A stretch of 64,000 nucleotides of DNA from Azospirillum sp. TSO35-2 (GTDB lineage: Bacteria; Pseudomonadota; Alphaproteobacteria; Azospirillales; Azospirillaceae), in NCBI RefSeq assembly GCF_003116095.1, contig NZ_LGRA01000008.1:363782-427781 (forward strand), given 5' to 3'. Shown in pieces: positions 10,200 to 19,336 of this stretch (position 1 is the first letter of the stretch; every line of letters begins with the position of its first letter). The position numbers were made by a program, and so were the translations under genes. The notes below the pieces were generated by a model. The model was not told where the DNA came from. It was given only the letters and a program-made list of their open reading frames with translations, and made no database searches.

Positions 10200-10409
10200 A
10201 CCGGGACCGTCCATGCAATTCCGCATTGCGCTTCGCGGGCGTCCCCATTATCGACTATCCGCGCCGGCCGCCGTCACGGCGGATGACCCGGCGCCGGCGC
10301 CATCGTAAGCTGGCCACCCGGCGCAAGCCGGTGGCCTCCGCCGTCGGTGTGCGCGACCCGCGGTGTTCGTTGATCCCCTCGTCTGGGGCTTGTCAGGAAA
10401 GGACGGTCG

Positions 10410-11135
10410 GTGCGGTCTGAGGACGCTCTCGCCAACATAGACGTCGCGGTGCTGGCCGGTGGGCTGGGCACGCGCATCCGGGGCGTTCTGGGCGACACGC
10501 CGAAGGTCCTGGCCCCGATCGCCGGGCGGGCCTTCCTTGGCCATCTTCTCGATTATCTGTCGACCTACGGGTCGCGCCGGGTCGTGCTGTGCCTGGGCCA
10601 TCTGGCCGACCGGGTGACGGCGTGGCTGGCGCGCGGGGACACCGCCGGCACCATCGACGTCGTCTGCCAGATCGAGCCGCGCCCGCTCGGCACCGCCGGC
10701 GCGCTGGGCTATGTCCGGAAGGAACTGCGGTCGCCCACCGTCCTGGTGGTGAACGGCGACACCTTCCTGGACGCCGACCTGCGCGCCTTCATCGCCTCGC
10801 ACCGGCTGTCGGGGGCGGAGGCGTCGGTGCTGTGCGTGACGGTCGACGACGCCTCGCGCTTCGGCCGGGTGGAGATCGGGCCGGACAGCCGCATCCGTCG
10901 CTTCGTGGAAAAAGCGCCGGGGAGCGGCACCATCAACGCCGGGGTCTATCTGTTCTCCGCCGCCTTCCTCGACCGTTTCATCGCGGCCGGGGCGGTGTCG
11001 CTGGAACGCGACGTGCTGGAGAAGATGCCGCCGGGCAGCCTGCACGCCCACATCGCCAAGGCGCGCTTCCTCGACATCGGCACGCCGGAAAGCCTCGCGA
11101 CCGCCGCCAGCGTGATCGCCGGCCGCGAATCCTGA
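10410..11135 (+). CDS. Sugar-1-phosphate nucleotidyltransferase (RmlA/HddC-like)
   Basis: Transfers a nucleotidyl group from an NTP to a sugar 1-phosphate to make an activated sugar. The 241 residues fit the short nucleotidyltransferase family: VAVLAGGLGTRIRGVLGDTPK near 12-32 (nucleotide-binding G-x-G-T-R-x-x-P/x-x-x-PK) followed by the VLVVNGDTFLDAD segment carrying the metal-binding Asp. The closest named types are D,D-heptose-1-phosphate guanylyltransferase (HddC) and RmlA-like enzymes; the exact sugar cannot be read from sequence. Start is GTG at 10410 (a GAAAGGA site lies upstream). It precedes pseG on the same strand, so it may provide an activated sugar for the nearby glycosyltransferases. 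Confidence 0.8.
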   Translation: MRSEDALANIDVAVLAGGLGTRIRGVLGDTPKVLAPIAGRAFLGHLLDYLSTYGSRRVVLCLGHLADRVTAWLARGDTAGTIDVVCQIEPRPLGTAGALGYVRKELRSPTVLVVNGDTFLDADLRAFIASHRLSGAEASVLCVTVDDASRFGRVEIGPDSRIRRFVEKAPGSGTINAGVYLFSAAFLDRFIAAGAVSLERDVLEKMPPGSLHAHIAKARFLDIGTPESLATAASVIAGRES

Positions 11136-11263
11136 TCTCCCGGCCCTGATTTTTGCCCGCCGGCTGCCACTGGACTCGGCCGGAATGCCGGGTCAAGATG
11201 CGTCCGACTCGTCTTGCAACCGCGGTTGTCCTTCGCCGCGGCCGCCTTTCCGGACCCCTTGCC

Positions 11264-12379
11264 ATGGCCGTCATCCTCATCCGCGCCGACGCTTCCGCCG
11301 CCATCGGCACCGGCCATGTCATGCGCTGCCTCGCCGTTGCCGAGGCGCTGCGCGACCAGGGGCACGAGGCGCTGTTCGCCGCCGTCGAATCCACCCCCGC
11401 CATCGATCGCCGGCTGTCCGCCGACGGCTTCCGCCACGTTGCCATCGCCGGCCCGGTGGGAGAGGCGGCGGATCTGGCCGCCACCCGCTCGCTGCTGCGG
11501 CGGGAGCATGGACGCGCGGTGATGCTGGACGGCTACCGCTTCGGCGAGGCCTACCGCGCCGGGCTGCAGGCGGCGGGCGCACGGGTGCTGGCCTGGGACG
11601 ATCTGGGCGACGGCATGCCGCTGCACGCCGACCTCGTCGTCAACGCGGCCCCGCAGGCGGCGGCGCTGCCCTACGCCGCCATGGCGCCGGGTGCGGTCCT
11701 GCTGCTCGGTCCGGGTTACGCCCCGCTCCGGCGCGAGGTCCGGCTGGCGGCGCGGGACGCGCGCCGGCCGGTCGCCGAACGCCGGGTCCTGCTGGTGACC
11801 TTCGGCGGATCCGACCCGCTGGGGCTGACCGGCCCGGTGCTGGCGGCGCTGGCCGCCGCCCGGCCGGCGGACTGCCGGCTGGTCGCCGTGGTCGGCGGCA
11901 GCAACCCGCGGGCGGACGAGGTGGTGGCGCTGTCCCGCCGGCTTGGCGCCGATCATCGCCTGGACATGTCGGTCGAGGTCGATTGCCCGCGGATGGGCGC
12001 GCTGATGGCCGAGAGCGGACTGGCGGTGTCGGCCGGCGGCGGCACCATGGGGGAACTGGCGGCGCTGGCGGTGCCGACGCTGCTGGTGGTCACCGCCGAC
12101 AATCAGGCGATGGCGAGCGGCGACGCGGCCGAGATGGGCTGGAGCACCGCGGTGGACGCCCGCGGCACCGACGCGGAGCAGGCTGCGGCCGCCATCGCCG
12201 CGGCGGCGCTGGCGCTGTGGAACGATGGGCCGCGCCGGCAGCGGATGCAGGACGCTGCGGCTGCGCTGCCGCTGGACGGCGAGGGGGCGGTGCGCATCGC
12301 CCAGGCCCTGACCGCCCGGCCGGCGGCCGGATCGCAGGGCACCGGCCGCGCCGCCACGCGACCGGCGGCGCTGGCCTGA
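11264..12379 (+). CDS. pseG: UDP-2,4-diacetamido-2,4,6-trideoxy-beta-L-altropyranose hydrolase
   Basis: PseG removes UDP from UDP-6-deoxy-AltdiNAc in the pseudaminic acid pathway, a step just before condensation with phosphoenolpyruvate. The 371-residue protein starts MAVILIRADASAAIGTGHVM, where G-x-G-H-x-M-R-C is the family signature with its catalytic His, and has the GT-B-like LVTFGGSDP segment near 175 and SAGGGTMGELAALAVP near 260. I chose ATG 11264 because family similarity begins exactly there; the frame is open further upstream. Other Pse enzymes (PseB, C, H, I, F) are not in the window. The gene converges on the lipoprotein gene, with both stops in one stem-loop. Confidence 0.85.
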   Translation: MAVILIRADASAAIGTGHVMRCLAVAEALRDQGHEALFAAVESTPAIDRRLSADGFRHVAIAGPVGEAADLAATRSLLRREHGRAVMLDGYRFGEAYRAGLQAAGARVLAWDDLGDGMPLHADLVVNAAPQAAALPYAAMAPGAVLLLGPGYAPLRREVRLAARDARRPVAERRVLLVTFGGSDPLGLTGPVLAALAAARPADCRLVAVVGGSNPRADEVVALSRRLGADHRLDMSVEVDCPRMGALMAESGLAVSAGGGTMGELAALAVPTLLVVTADNQAMASGDAAEMGWSTAVDARGTDAEQAAAAIAAAALALWNDGPRRQRMQDAAAALPLDGEGAVRIAQALTARPAAGSQGTGRAATRPAALA

Positions 12380-12410
12380 GCTGAGGCCCTTCGGGCGGCG
12401 CGTCAGCTCA
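12377..12410. terminator. Stem-loop joining the stops of two convergent genes
   Basis: TGAGCTGA at 12377-12384 pairs perfectly with TCAGCTCA at 12403-12410, with an inner GCCC-TTC-GGGC hairpin. The arms contain the pseG stop (TGA) and the lipoprotein stop (TCA on the plus strand). Probably a bidirectional terminator or mRNA end structure. Confidence 0.5.
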
Positions 12411-12912
12411 CCACACGCCAGGACCCGTCATTCTGCTGGCAAGCGGTGCCGAAGCCCTGCTGGGTACGGCCCTGGACCACGATGGTGGTCTGGTACTCGC
12501 GGCAGACCTCGCCGGACGGGCCGGTGCCCTCGCGCACCGGGGTGTAGCTGCCGTAATTGCCGGACTGCGGGTTGTTCCAGCGGATGGTGCTGCCGGTCGG
12601 GGCGCTGTAGGCGCTGACCGCCGCCTGCTGGGCGTAATTCTGGTCGGCGCGGTCGAGCGAGGCGCCCGCCGCGTTGCCCAGCGCCGCACCCAGCAGCGTG
12701 CCGACGCCGACCGCCACCAGCTTGCCGCTGCCGCCGCCGAAGCGCGACCCGGCCAGTCCGCCGACCACGCCGCCCAGCACCGTGCCGGCCGTCTGCTTGT
12801 TGGCGCTCACGCCGCCATAGGAGTCGCCGTAGCCCGGCTGGGCGCAACCGGCGAGCGGGGCCGCAAGCAGGCTGGCGGACAGCGCGGCGGCGAGAATGGG
12901 GCTGGCTTTCAT
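12403..12912 (-). CDS. Glycine-zipper outer membrane lipoprotein (17 kDa surface antigen type)
   Basis: A 169-residue secreted lipoprotein: a lipid-type signal peptide ends in LAGC with the acylated Cys at about 23. It is followed by a glycine-zipper 2TM region (about 45-95, G-x-x-x-G repeats such as GTVLGGVVGGLAGSRFGGG) and a C-terminal beta-rich domain ending in the pattern C-R-E-Y-Q-T-T-I...G-R...G-x-A-C-Q-Q-x-D-G-x-W typical of Rickettsia 17-kDa antigen family proteins. The ATG at 12912 is chosen because it places the signal peptide at the N terminus; the open frame extends to 13083 without sense. Likely an envelope protein of unknown precise role. Confidence 0.85.
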   Translation of the reverse strand: MKASPILAAALSASLLAAPLAGCAQPGYGDSYGGVSANKQTAGTVLGGVVGGLAGSRFGGGSGKLVAVGVGTLLGAALGNAAGASLDRADQNYAQQAAVSAYSAPTGSTIRWNNPQSGNYGSYTPVREGTGPSGEVCREYQTTIVVQGRTQQGFGTACQQNDGSWRVVS

Positions 12913-13081
12913 CGTGGCTCTCGTCCTGTGGGGATCGTTTTGCGAAACGTTGTTCGTGACCCCATCAACATGGCAGACCCGCGCCTTATTCCGCGCGCGT
13001 GACGCGGTGCCTCGCTTGCCCCTATGATCGGCGTAATGATTCCGCAAAGGAATCGACGACAAGCCCTTGGGAGGGAACGAC

Positions 13082-14710
13082 ATGCTGCCGAACGCGGACA
13101 GCTATGAGGAGGTGCGTCGCCGTTTCGCCTGGCGCGTGCCCGACCGTTACAACATCGGCGTCGACGTCTGCGACCGCTGGGCGGAGGTGGAGCCGGACCG
13201 GCTCGCCCTGATCCACAAGCGCCGCGACGGTGGGGTCGAGGAATACCGCTTCGCCGACATCCGCGCCTTGTCCAACCGGTTCGCCAACGCGCTGGCCACC
13301 CATGGCGTCGCCCGCGGCGACCGCGTCGGCATCCTGCTGCCGCAGTCGCCGGAAACCGCCATCAGCCACGTCGCCGTTTACAAGCTGGGCGGGGTCGCGG
13401 TGCCGCTGTTCTCGCTGTTCGGGGTGGAGGCGCTGGAATATCGGCTGTCGAACTGCGGCGCCCGCGCCGTGATCACCGACGCCGCCGGTGCCGCCAAGAT
13501 CGCCCAGATCCGCGACCAGGACCCCAGCCGTTTGCCGGAGCTGCGCGCCGTCATCCGCATCGATGGCCCAGGAACCGGCTGCCTGGACTGGCACGCGCTG
13601 TGCGATGCGGCGTCCGACCACTTCATCCCGGCCGACACCGCCGCCGACGACCCGGCGATCATCATCTACACCTCCGGCACCACCGGCCAGCCCAAGGGGG
13701 CGCTGCACGCCCACCGGGTGCTGCTGGGCCATCTGCCGGGGGTGGAGATGTCGCACGACCTGTTCCCGCAGCCGGGCGACCGCATCTGGACGCCGGCGGA
13801 CTGGGCCTGGATCGGCGGGTTGCTCGACGTGCTGCTGCCGGCGTGGCACCACGGGGTGACCGTGGTTTCCCACCGGTTCGAGAAGTTCGACGCCGAGGCG
13901 GCCTTCGCCCTGCTGGCGGAATTCCAGGTGCGCAACGCCTTCCTGCCGCCGACGGCCCTGAAGATGATGCGGGCGGTGCCGAACCCGCGGGCGCGGCACG
14001 GCTTTTCGATGCGCTCGGTCGCCAGCGGCGGCGAGACGCTGGGAGCCGGACTGCTCGACTGGGGGCGGCAGACCTTCGGCGTGACGATCAACGAGTTCTA
14101 CGGCCAGACCGAGTGCAACATGATCGTGTCGTCGGCGGCGACGCTGATGGCGGCCAAGCCCGGCATCATGGGCCGTCCGGCGCCCGGCCACGAGGTGGCC
14201 GTGATCGACGGGCAGGGCAACCGGGTGCCGCCCGGCACGCTCGGCCTGATCGCGGTGCAGCGGCCGGACCCGGTGATGTTCCTCGGCTATTGGAACAACC
14301 CGGAGGCGACGGCCGCCAAGTTCATCGGCGACTGGCTGGTCACCGGCGACCAGGGGGAGATGGACGAGGACGGCTACATCCGCTTCGTCGGGCGCGACGA
14401 CGACGTCATCACCTCGGCCGGCTACCGCATCGGCCCCGGCGAGATCGAGGACTGCCTGATCGGCCATCCCGCGGTCCGCATGGCCGCCGTGGTCGGGGTG
14501 CCCGACCCGTTGCGGACGGAGATCGTCAAGGCCTTCGTCGTCCTGCAGGAGGGGGTGGCGCCCGACGACGCGCTGGTCGCCTCGATCCAGGACCATGTGA
14601 AGACGCGGCTCGCCGCCCATGAATACCCCCGCGCCATCGAGTTCCTGGAGGCGCTTCCCATGACCACCACCGGCAAGATCATTCGCCGCGAGTTGAGGAA
14701 TCGCCTTTAA
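13082..14710 (+). CDS. Acyl-CoA synthetase (AMP-forming, acetyl/medium-chain type)
   Basis: Activates a carboxylic acid with ATP to acyl-AMP and then to acyl-CoA. The 542 residues carry the full set of ANL-family motifs: the A3 P-loop YTSGTTGQPKGALHAH near 196, YGQTECN (A5) near 340, the hinge region AGYRIGPGEIED near 445, and the C-terminal catalytic Lys in TTGKIIRREL near 532. The extended N terminus and overall pattern resemble acetyl-CoA/ACSM-type synthetases rather than long-chain ones; the substrate is not deducible. ATG 13082 lies eight bases after GGGAGGG; an in-frame TTG at 13067 is less likely. A TauE-type permease gene follows four bases after the stop, suggesting an operon. Confidence 0.9.
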   Translation: MLPNADSYEEVRRRFAWRVPDRYNIGVDVCDRWAEVEPDRLALIHKRRDGGVEEYRFADIRALSNRFANALATHGVARGDRVGILLPQSPETAISHVAVYKLGGVAVPLFSLFGVEALEYRLSNCGARAVITDAAGAAKIAQIRDQDPSRLPELRAVIRIDGPGTGCLDWHALCDAASDHFIPADTAADDPAIIIYTSGTTGQPKGALHAHRVLLGHLPGVEMSHDLFPQPGDRIWTPADWAWIGGLLDVLLPAWHHGVTVVSHRFEKFDAEAAFALLAEFQVRNAFLPPTALKMMRAVPNPRARHGFSMRSVASGGETLGAGLLDWGRQTFGVTINEFYGQTECNMIVSSAATLMAAKPGIMGRPAPGHEVAVIDGQGNRVPPGTLGLIAVQRPDPVMFLGYWNNPEATAAKFIGDWLVTGDQGEMDEDGYIRFVGRDDDVITSAGYRIGPGEIEDCLIGHPAVRMAAVVGVPDPLRTEIVKAFVVLQEGVAPDDALVASIQDHVKTRLAAHEYPRAIEFLEALPMTTTGKIIRRELRNRL

Positions 14711-14714
14711 CGCC

Positions 14715-15452
14715 ATGATGGAAATCATTTTGTTGGCCGCAGCCTTCCTGGCCGGGGCAATGAACGCCGTTGCCGGCGGGGGGAGTTTCCTCACCCTGCC
14801 GGCCCTCATCTACGCCGGTGTGCCGCCGGTCGCCGCCAACGCCACCGGCACCGTCGCCCTGCTGCCGGGCTACGCCAGCGGCGTCTACGGCTACCGCCAG
14901 GACCTGACGCCGGTCGGCAGCGTCGGCCTGCCGACGTTGTCGCTGGTCAGCCTGGCCGGCGGGCTGGCCGGGGCGGGTCTGCTGCTGATCACGCCGGACA
15001 CGGTGTTCCGCGGCATCGTGCCCTGGCTGCTGCTGGCCGCCACCGCCCTGTTCGCCTTCGGCGGCGCGCTGGCCCAGCGGCTGCGCAGTCTGGGGCTGCA
15101 CGGCAACGGCGCCCTGCTGGGCACCCTGTTCGTGGTGTCGGTCTATGGCGGCTATTTCAACGGGGGCTTGGGCATCCTGCTGCTGGCGCAGCTTAGCCTG
15201 TTCGGGATGACCGACCTCAACGCCATGAACGGGCTGAAGAACCTGTTCTCGGCGGTGCTGACCGCCATCGCCGTGGTGGCCTACGCGGTGGGCGGGGCGG
15301 TGGAATGGCCGAAGGCGCTGCTGATGACCGTCGCCGCGGTGGCGGGTGGCTACATCGGTGCGCGGGTGGGCCGGCGCATCCCGAAGGCGGCCTTGCGCGC
15401 CGGCATCATCACCGTCGGGCTGGTCATGAGCGCGGTGTTTTTCCTGAAATGA
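14715..15452 (+). CDS. TauE/SafE-family membrane permease
   Basis: A 245-residue inner-membrane protein with about seven to eight hydrophobic segments, opening with AGAMNAVAGGGSFLTLPAL, the conserved first half-repeat motif of the TauE/SafE (COG0730) family; the second half-repeat is VYGGYFNGGLGILLLA near 143. Members export sulfite, sulfoacetate or organic anions. The gene directly follows the acyl-CoA synthetase (a 4-base gap), so it may move the same acid or a product; this is inference. The stop is followed 42 bases later by a livF gene. Confidence 0.85.
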   Translation: MMEIILLAAAFLAGAMNAVAGGGSFLTLPALIYAGVPPVAANATGTVALLPGYASGVYGYRQDLTPVGSVGLPTLSLVSLAGGLAGAGLLLITPDTVFRGIVPWLLLAATALFAFGGALAQRLRSLGLHGNGALLGTLFVVSVYGGYFNGGLGILLLAQLSLFGMTDLNAMNGLKNLFSAVLTAIAVVAYAVGGAVEWPKALLMTVAAVAGGYIGARVGRRIPKAALRAGIITVGLVMSAVFFLK

Positions 15453-15493
15453 TCGCGCTATAGAGGGCGCTCCCCGCGACTGGAACCCTGCCC

Positions 15494-16195
<702 letters not shown>

Positions 16196-16198
<3 letters not shown>

Positions 16199-16220
16199 GG
16201 GGGGCGCAAACGCTCCCTCA
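16196..16220. terminator. Stem-loop joining convergent stops of livF and the TPR glycosyltransferase
   Basis: TGAGGG (16196-16201) pairs with CCCTCA (16215-16220); each arm begins with a stop codon of one gene. Likely a small bidirectional terminator or end-protecting structure. Confidence 0.4.
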
Positions 16221-18014
16221 GAACATCCCCTGCGCCTCCAGCGCGTAGTCCAGCAGCCGCTCGACCGACCGCGCGCGGTCGCCCGTCTCGGCGAAGCGGG
16301 CCTTGGCCGCCGCCGACGCCTCGCTGTGCGTCGCGGCATCCTCGGCCAGGGCGGCGGCGCGGGCGATGAAGGCAGTCTCGTCGGCGACGGTGAAGCCCGG
16401 ACCGCCGACGCTGGCGACGTCGCCCTGGGCGTAGGTCACCACCGGCAACCCCTCGGCCAGTGCAAAGGCGCCGCTGCCGCCACCACCCTGGCGCGGCGGG
16501 TTCAGATAGGCGGTGGCGACGCCGTACAGGCCACGGATGCCGTCGACGTGGCCGAGCGCGTGCATCCGGGCGGCGTTGCGCGCGGTGGCGATCCGGCCGG
16601 GAAGCTCCTGCACCGCACCGGCGAAGGCGACCCGCGCGTCGGGCACACGATCGAGCAGACGATCCAGCGTCGCCAGGAACTCCGCCCCGACCTCCTGATC
16701 CAGGCGGTTGCCGACCACGACGTAGACCGGGCCGTTGCCCTCCAGGCCGAAATCGGCGCGGCTGCGCGACGGACCGCCGTCCGGCAGGGTCCAGCCGAAG
16801 GAGAAGGGACGGAAGCGCGCACGCGCCTCCTCCGGCCAGCCGGCGGCGGTGTCCTCCGGCCCATAACCCAGGATCAGCGTCGCCAGCGACGGCGGCAGGC
16901 CGCTGGACGTCGGCAGGAACACCACCGGCCGGGTGCGGGCGAACAGGTCGGCCACCGTGTTGGACCCGCCGAAGGCGACGATCACGTCGGGGTCGAAGCG
17001 CTCCACCGCGTCGACGATGGCGTGCAGCTTCTCCTCGTCGAAGCGGGGCTGGGGGAAGGAGATCATGCGCACCTGGGCGCCGAGCGCGGTGATGACCTGC
17101 TCGCCGTCATACTCCTCGGTCACGTTGTAGCTGTATTCGGGAACGAAGCCGTTCTCGCCGGATACCGCCATGGCGTTGGGGTTGACGACCAGCACCTCGC
17201 AGCCCCGGTCGTCCTGCAGGCGGCGGGCGTAGTCAAAGGCGTCGACGGTCGGCTGATGCCCCTCGCCCAGCATCTGGTTGGTGATCAGCACCACCCGCTT
17301 GATCGCACTCCGCGGCTGAACGCGGTGCAGCCGCGGGTTGATGTCGTAGCGCCGCGCCGTCTCATCCACCAGCATCGCGTAGAAGCGGCGGAAATCGCCG
17401 TTGGTGAAGCTGCCGACGTCGCCCAGCCGCGCCTCGCCGTGGAACAGCCGCATGGCGATGCCCCAATAGGCGTAATGCAGCGACGGGACGGAGAAGCGCA
17501 AGGGATCGTCCAGCGCCGCGGTGACGAGGGTCCGGTAATAGGCGATGTCGCCGGTCAGCAGGAACAGCAGCGACTGGCGCCGCATCACGTCGCCCATGCT
17601 GTAGTGGGTGTCCAGTTCCTGAGCGGCGGCGCGGCGGGTGTCGTCGTCGTAGCGGCGGATCAGGTTGGCGAGCGCGCCGACGTGCCCCCAGCCCTCGCCC
17701 TGGTTGGACAGCAGGGTCAGCGCGCGGGCGAAGCTCAACGCCGCTTCGCGGTGGCGGCCGCTGGCGTGCAGGGCATGGCCGAGGTTGGCGTGGAACACCG
17801 CGGAGTCGCCGTCGCCGGCCACCGCCTGTCCGATTCGGTCCACCGCCTCGTCCGGCTGGCCGGACTGGAGCGCCAGGACTCCCAGCAGATGCAGAGCATC
17901 CGGATGGCCGGGCGACACGTCCAGCACGTCGCGGTACAGGCGTTCCGCCTCCTCGGTGCGGCCGGCACGGTGGTGTTCGGTCGCGACAGCCAACGTCTGC
18001 TCGATCTTGTCCAT
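16218..18014 (-). CDS. TPR protein with C-terminal GT1/GT4-like glycosyltransferase domain
   Basis: The 598-residue product has three to four TPRs at the N terminus (about 1-115, e.g. HPDALHLLGVLALQSGQPDEA), a helical middle part, and a GT-B-type C-terminal half (about 265-598) with PVYVVVGNRL near 430 and the nucleotide-sugar-side motif LNPPRQGGGGSGAFALAEGLP near 520. It differs from the FlmG-like units at 2.4-9.4 kb, whose catalytic half is heptosyltransferase-like. Start ATG 18014 is chosen as the first Met before the TPR pattern. Role: probably glycosylation of a protein or surface polymer; acceptor unknown. It is divergent from the L,D-transpeptidase gene. Confidence 0.75.
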   Translation of the reverse strand: MDKIEQTLAVATEHHRAGRTEEAERLYRDVLDVSPGHPDALHLLGVLALQSGQPDEAVDRIGQAVAGDGDSAVFHANLGHALHASGRHREAALSFARALTLLSNQGEGWGHVGALANLIRRYDDDTRRAAAQELDTHYSMGDVMRRQSLLFLLTGDIAYYRTLVTAALDDPLRFSVPSLHYAYWGIAMRLFHGEARLGDVGSFTNGDFRRFYAMLVDETARRYDINPRLHRVQPRSAIKRVVLITNQMLGEGHQPTVDAFDYARRLQDDRGCEVLVVNPNAMAVSGENGFVPEYSYNVTEEYDGEQVITALGAQVRMISFPQPRFDEEKLHAIVDAVERFDPDVIVAFGGSNTVADLFARTRPVVFLPTSSGLPPSLATLILGYGPEDTAAGWPEEARARFRPFSFGWTLPDGGPSRSRADFGLEGNGPVYVVVGNRLDQEVGAEFLATLDRLLDRVPDARVAFAGAVQELPGRIATARNAARMHALGHVDGIRGLYGVATAYLNPPRQGGGGSGAFALAEGLPVVTYAQGDVASVGGPGFTVADETAFIARAAALAEDAATHSEASAAAKARFAETGDRARSVERLLDYALEAQGMF

Positions 18015-18115
18015 GCTACAGGTCCTTGCTGCCGGGTCACGCGGACCCCGATGTCCGGCGATGATCGTCGAACGCTGTTTACCCTGTTTTAGGAGACACG
18101 CGATCAACTTTCCAC

Positions 18116-19225
18116 ATGCGTGGATTTTCGACCTTCCGGCGAGCCTCCGGTTTCCTTCGGGCCATGACCTCCCGGTGCATACCCTTCCCGAAAGGCGCCA
18201 TGGTGGCGGCCGTGGTGGCCGGCGCGACCTGGATCGTGCTGGCCGCGCTGCCCGTCGGGCCGGGCGCCATGGGGCCGGCCGCCGCCCAGGAGGCGACGCC
18301 GGCGGAGACGGCGCCGGCCGGAGCCCGCATCGTCATCAGCCTCGCCGACCGCCGACTTTACCTGACCGGACCGGACGGTGGAACCCGCAGCTTTCCGGTT
18401 GCCATCGGCCGGCCGGGCGTGCCGATTCCGACCGGCGACAGCAGCGTCGTCCGCAAGCGCCGCAACCCGACCTGGCGGCCGACCGCGCACCAGCGGCGCG
18501 ACAAGCCGTCGCTGCCCCCGGCGGTGCCGCCGGGCCCGCACAACCCGCTGGGTCGCTTCGCGCTCGACCTCGGCTGGCCGGCCATCGCGATCCACGGCAC
18601 CAACGAACCGGACTCGATTGGCCGGCAGGCGAGCGGCGGCTGCTTCCGCATGCTGCCGACCGACATCGAAACGGTCTTCGCGGCGACCGCGGTCGGCACG
18701 CCGGTGCAGGTGGTGCGGGCGTCGCTGGCGGCCCCCGCCGCGGTGCGCCCGCCGGTCCCGGCGGTGACCGCCGCCGCCCCGCCGCCTGTCGCCGTCAGGC
18801 CGGCCGCGCCGTCCGCCGCGGCCCCGGCTCCCATCGCCCCGGCGGCAGCGCCGTCGCCCCCGCCGGAGCCGATCCCCGACCCGCGCTGTGGTTCGGTGAC
18901 GGCGCCGCTGCGCCGGATGATCTGCGACACCCCCGCGCTGGCGCTGCTCGACGGCCGCGCCAGGGGTGTGCAGGAACGTTTCCTGGCCGGCCTTGCCGAC
19001 CCGCCGGCCCGCGCCGCCGCAGCCTACGCCCTGATCCAGGACGAACGACGATTCCACGAGCGGGTGTCGGCGCTCTGCTGGATCCGCAGCGGGACCGAGG
19101 CGGACCCCGCCGTCGCCGCGGCGGCGCAGTCCTGTCTGTCGCACGCGCTCGACCAGAGGCTGACCGATATCGCCGAGCGGATCGCCGGCCTGAACGGCCG
19201 CGCCCATCTGGCAAGCCGGCCGTGA
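18116..19225 (+). CDS. Periplasmic L,D-transpeptidase (YkuD) with C-terminal LprI-like region
   Basis: Cross-links or modifies peptidoglycan stem peptides. The 369 residues have an N-terminal signal/anchor (hydrophobic about 30-57), then a YkuD domain (about 70-205) with the catalytic motif H160-G-T-N ... S-x-G-R-x-A-S-G-G-C176-F-R. An Ala/Pro-rich linker (about 205-255) leads to a small Cys-containing domain (C-G-S-V...M-I-C-D-T-P-A-L-A-x-L-D, about 260-365) that resembles the LprI/DUF1311 lysozyme-inhibitor-like family. Start at ATG 18116 gives an unusually long n-region; ATG 18164 is an alternative. The combination of a transpeptidase with a possible lysozyme-inhibitor domain is unusual. 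Confidence 0.8.
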   Translation: MRGFSTFRRASGFLRAMTSRCIPFPKGAMVAAVVAGATWIVLAALPVGPGAMGPAAAQEATPAETAPAGARIVISLADRRLYLTGPDGGTRSFPVAIGRPGVPIPTGDSSVVRKRRNPTWRPTAHQRRDKPSLPPAVPPGPHNPLGRFALDLGWPAIAIHGTNEPDSIGRQASGGCFRMLPTDIETVFAATAVGTPVQVVRASLAAPAAVRPPVPAVTAAAPPPVAVRPAAPSAAAPAPIAPAAAPSPPPEPIPDPRCGSVTAPLRRMICDTPALALLDGRARGVQERFLAGLADPPARAAAAYALIQDERRFHERVSALCWIRSGTEADPAVAAAAQSCLSHALDQRLTDIAERIAGLNGRAHLASRP

Positions 19226-19336
19226 CCTTCACCGCTTGATCGGTGGCTTAATCATCGCCCACGGGTCGTTCTTTCTTGCTTGGCCTCCGCAGGGCTGGTA
19301 ACCCGCAGAACCTCACCGTCCGGGCAGTCCGCAGCC

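Noticed and set aside
10226..10420. Short Arg-rich frame before the nucleotidyltransferase gene
   Set aside because: No ribosome site, composition of random high-G/C frame, and it overlaps the real gene's start.
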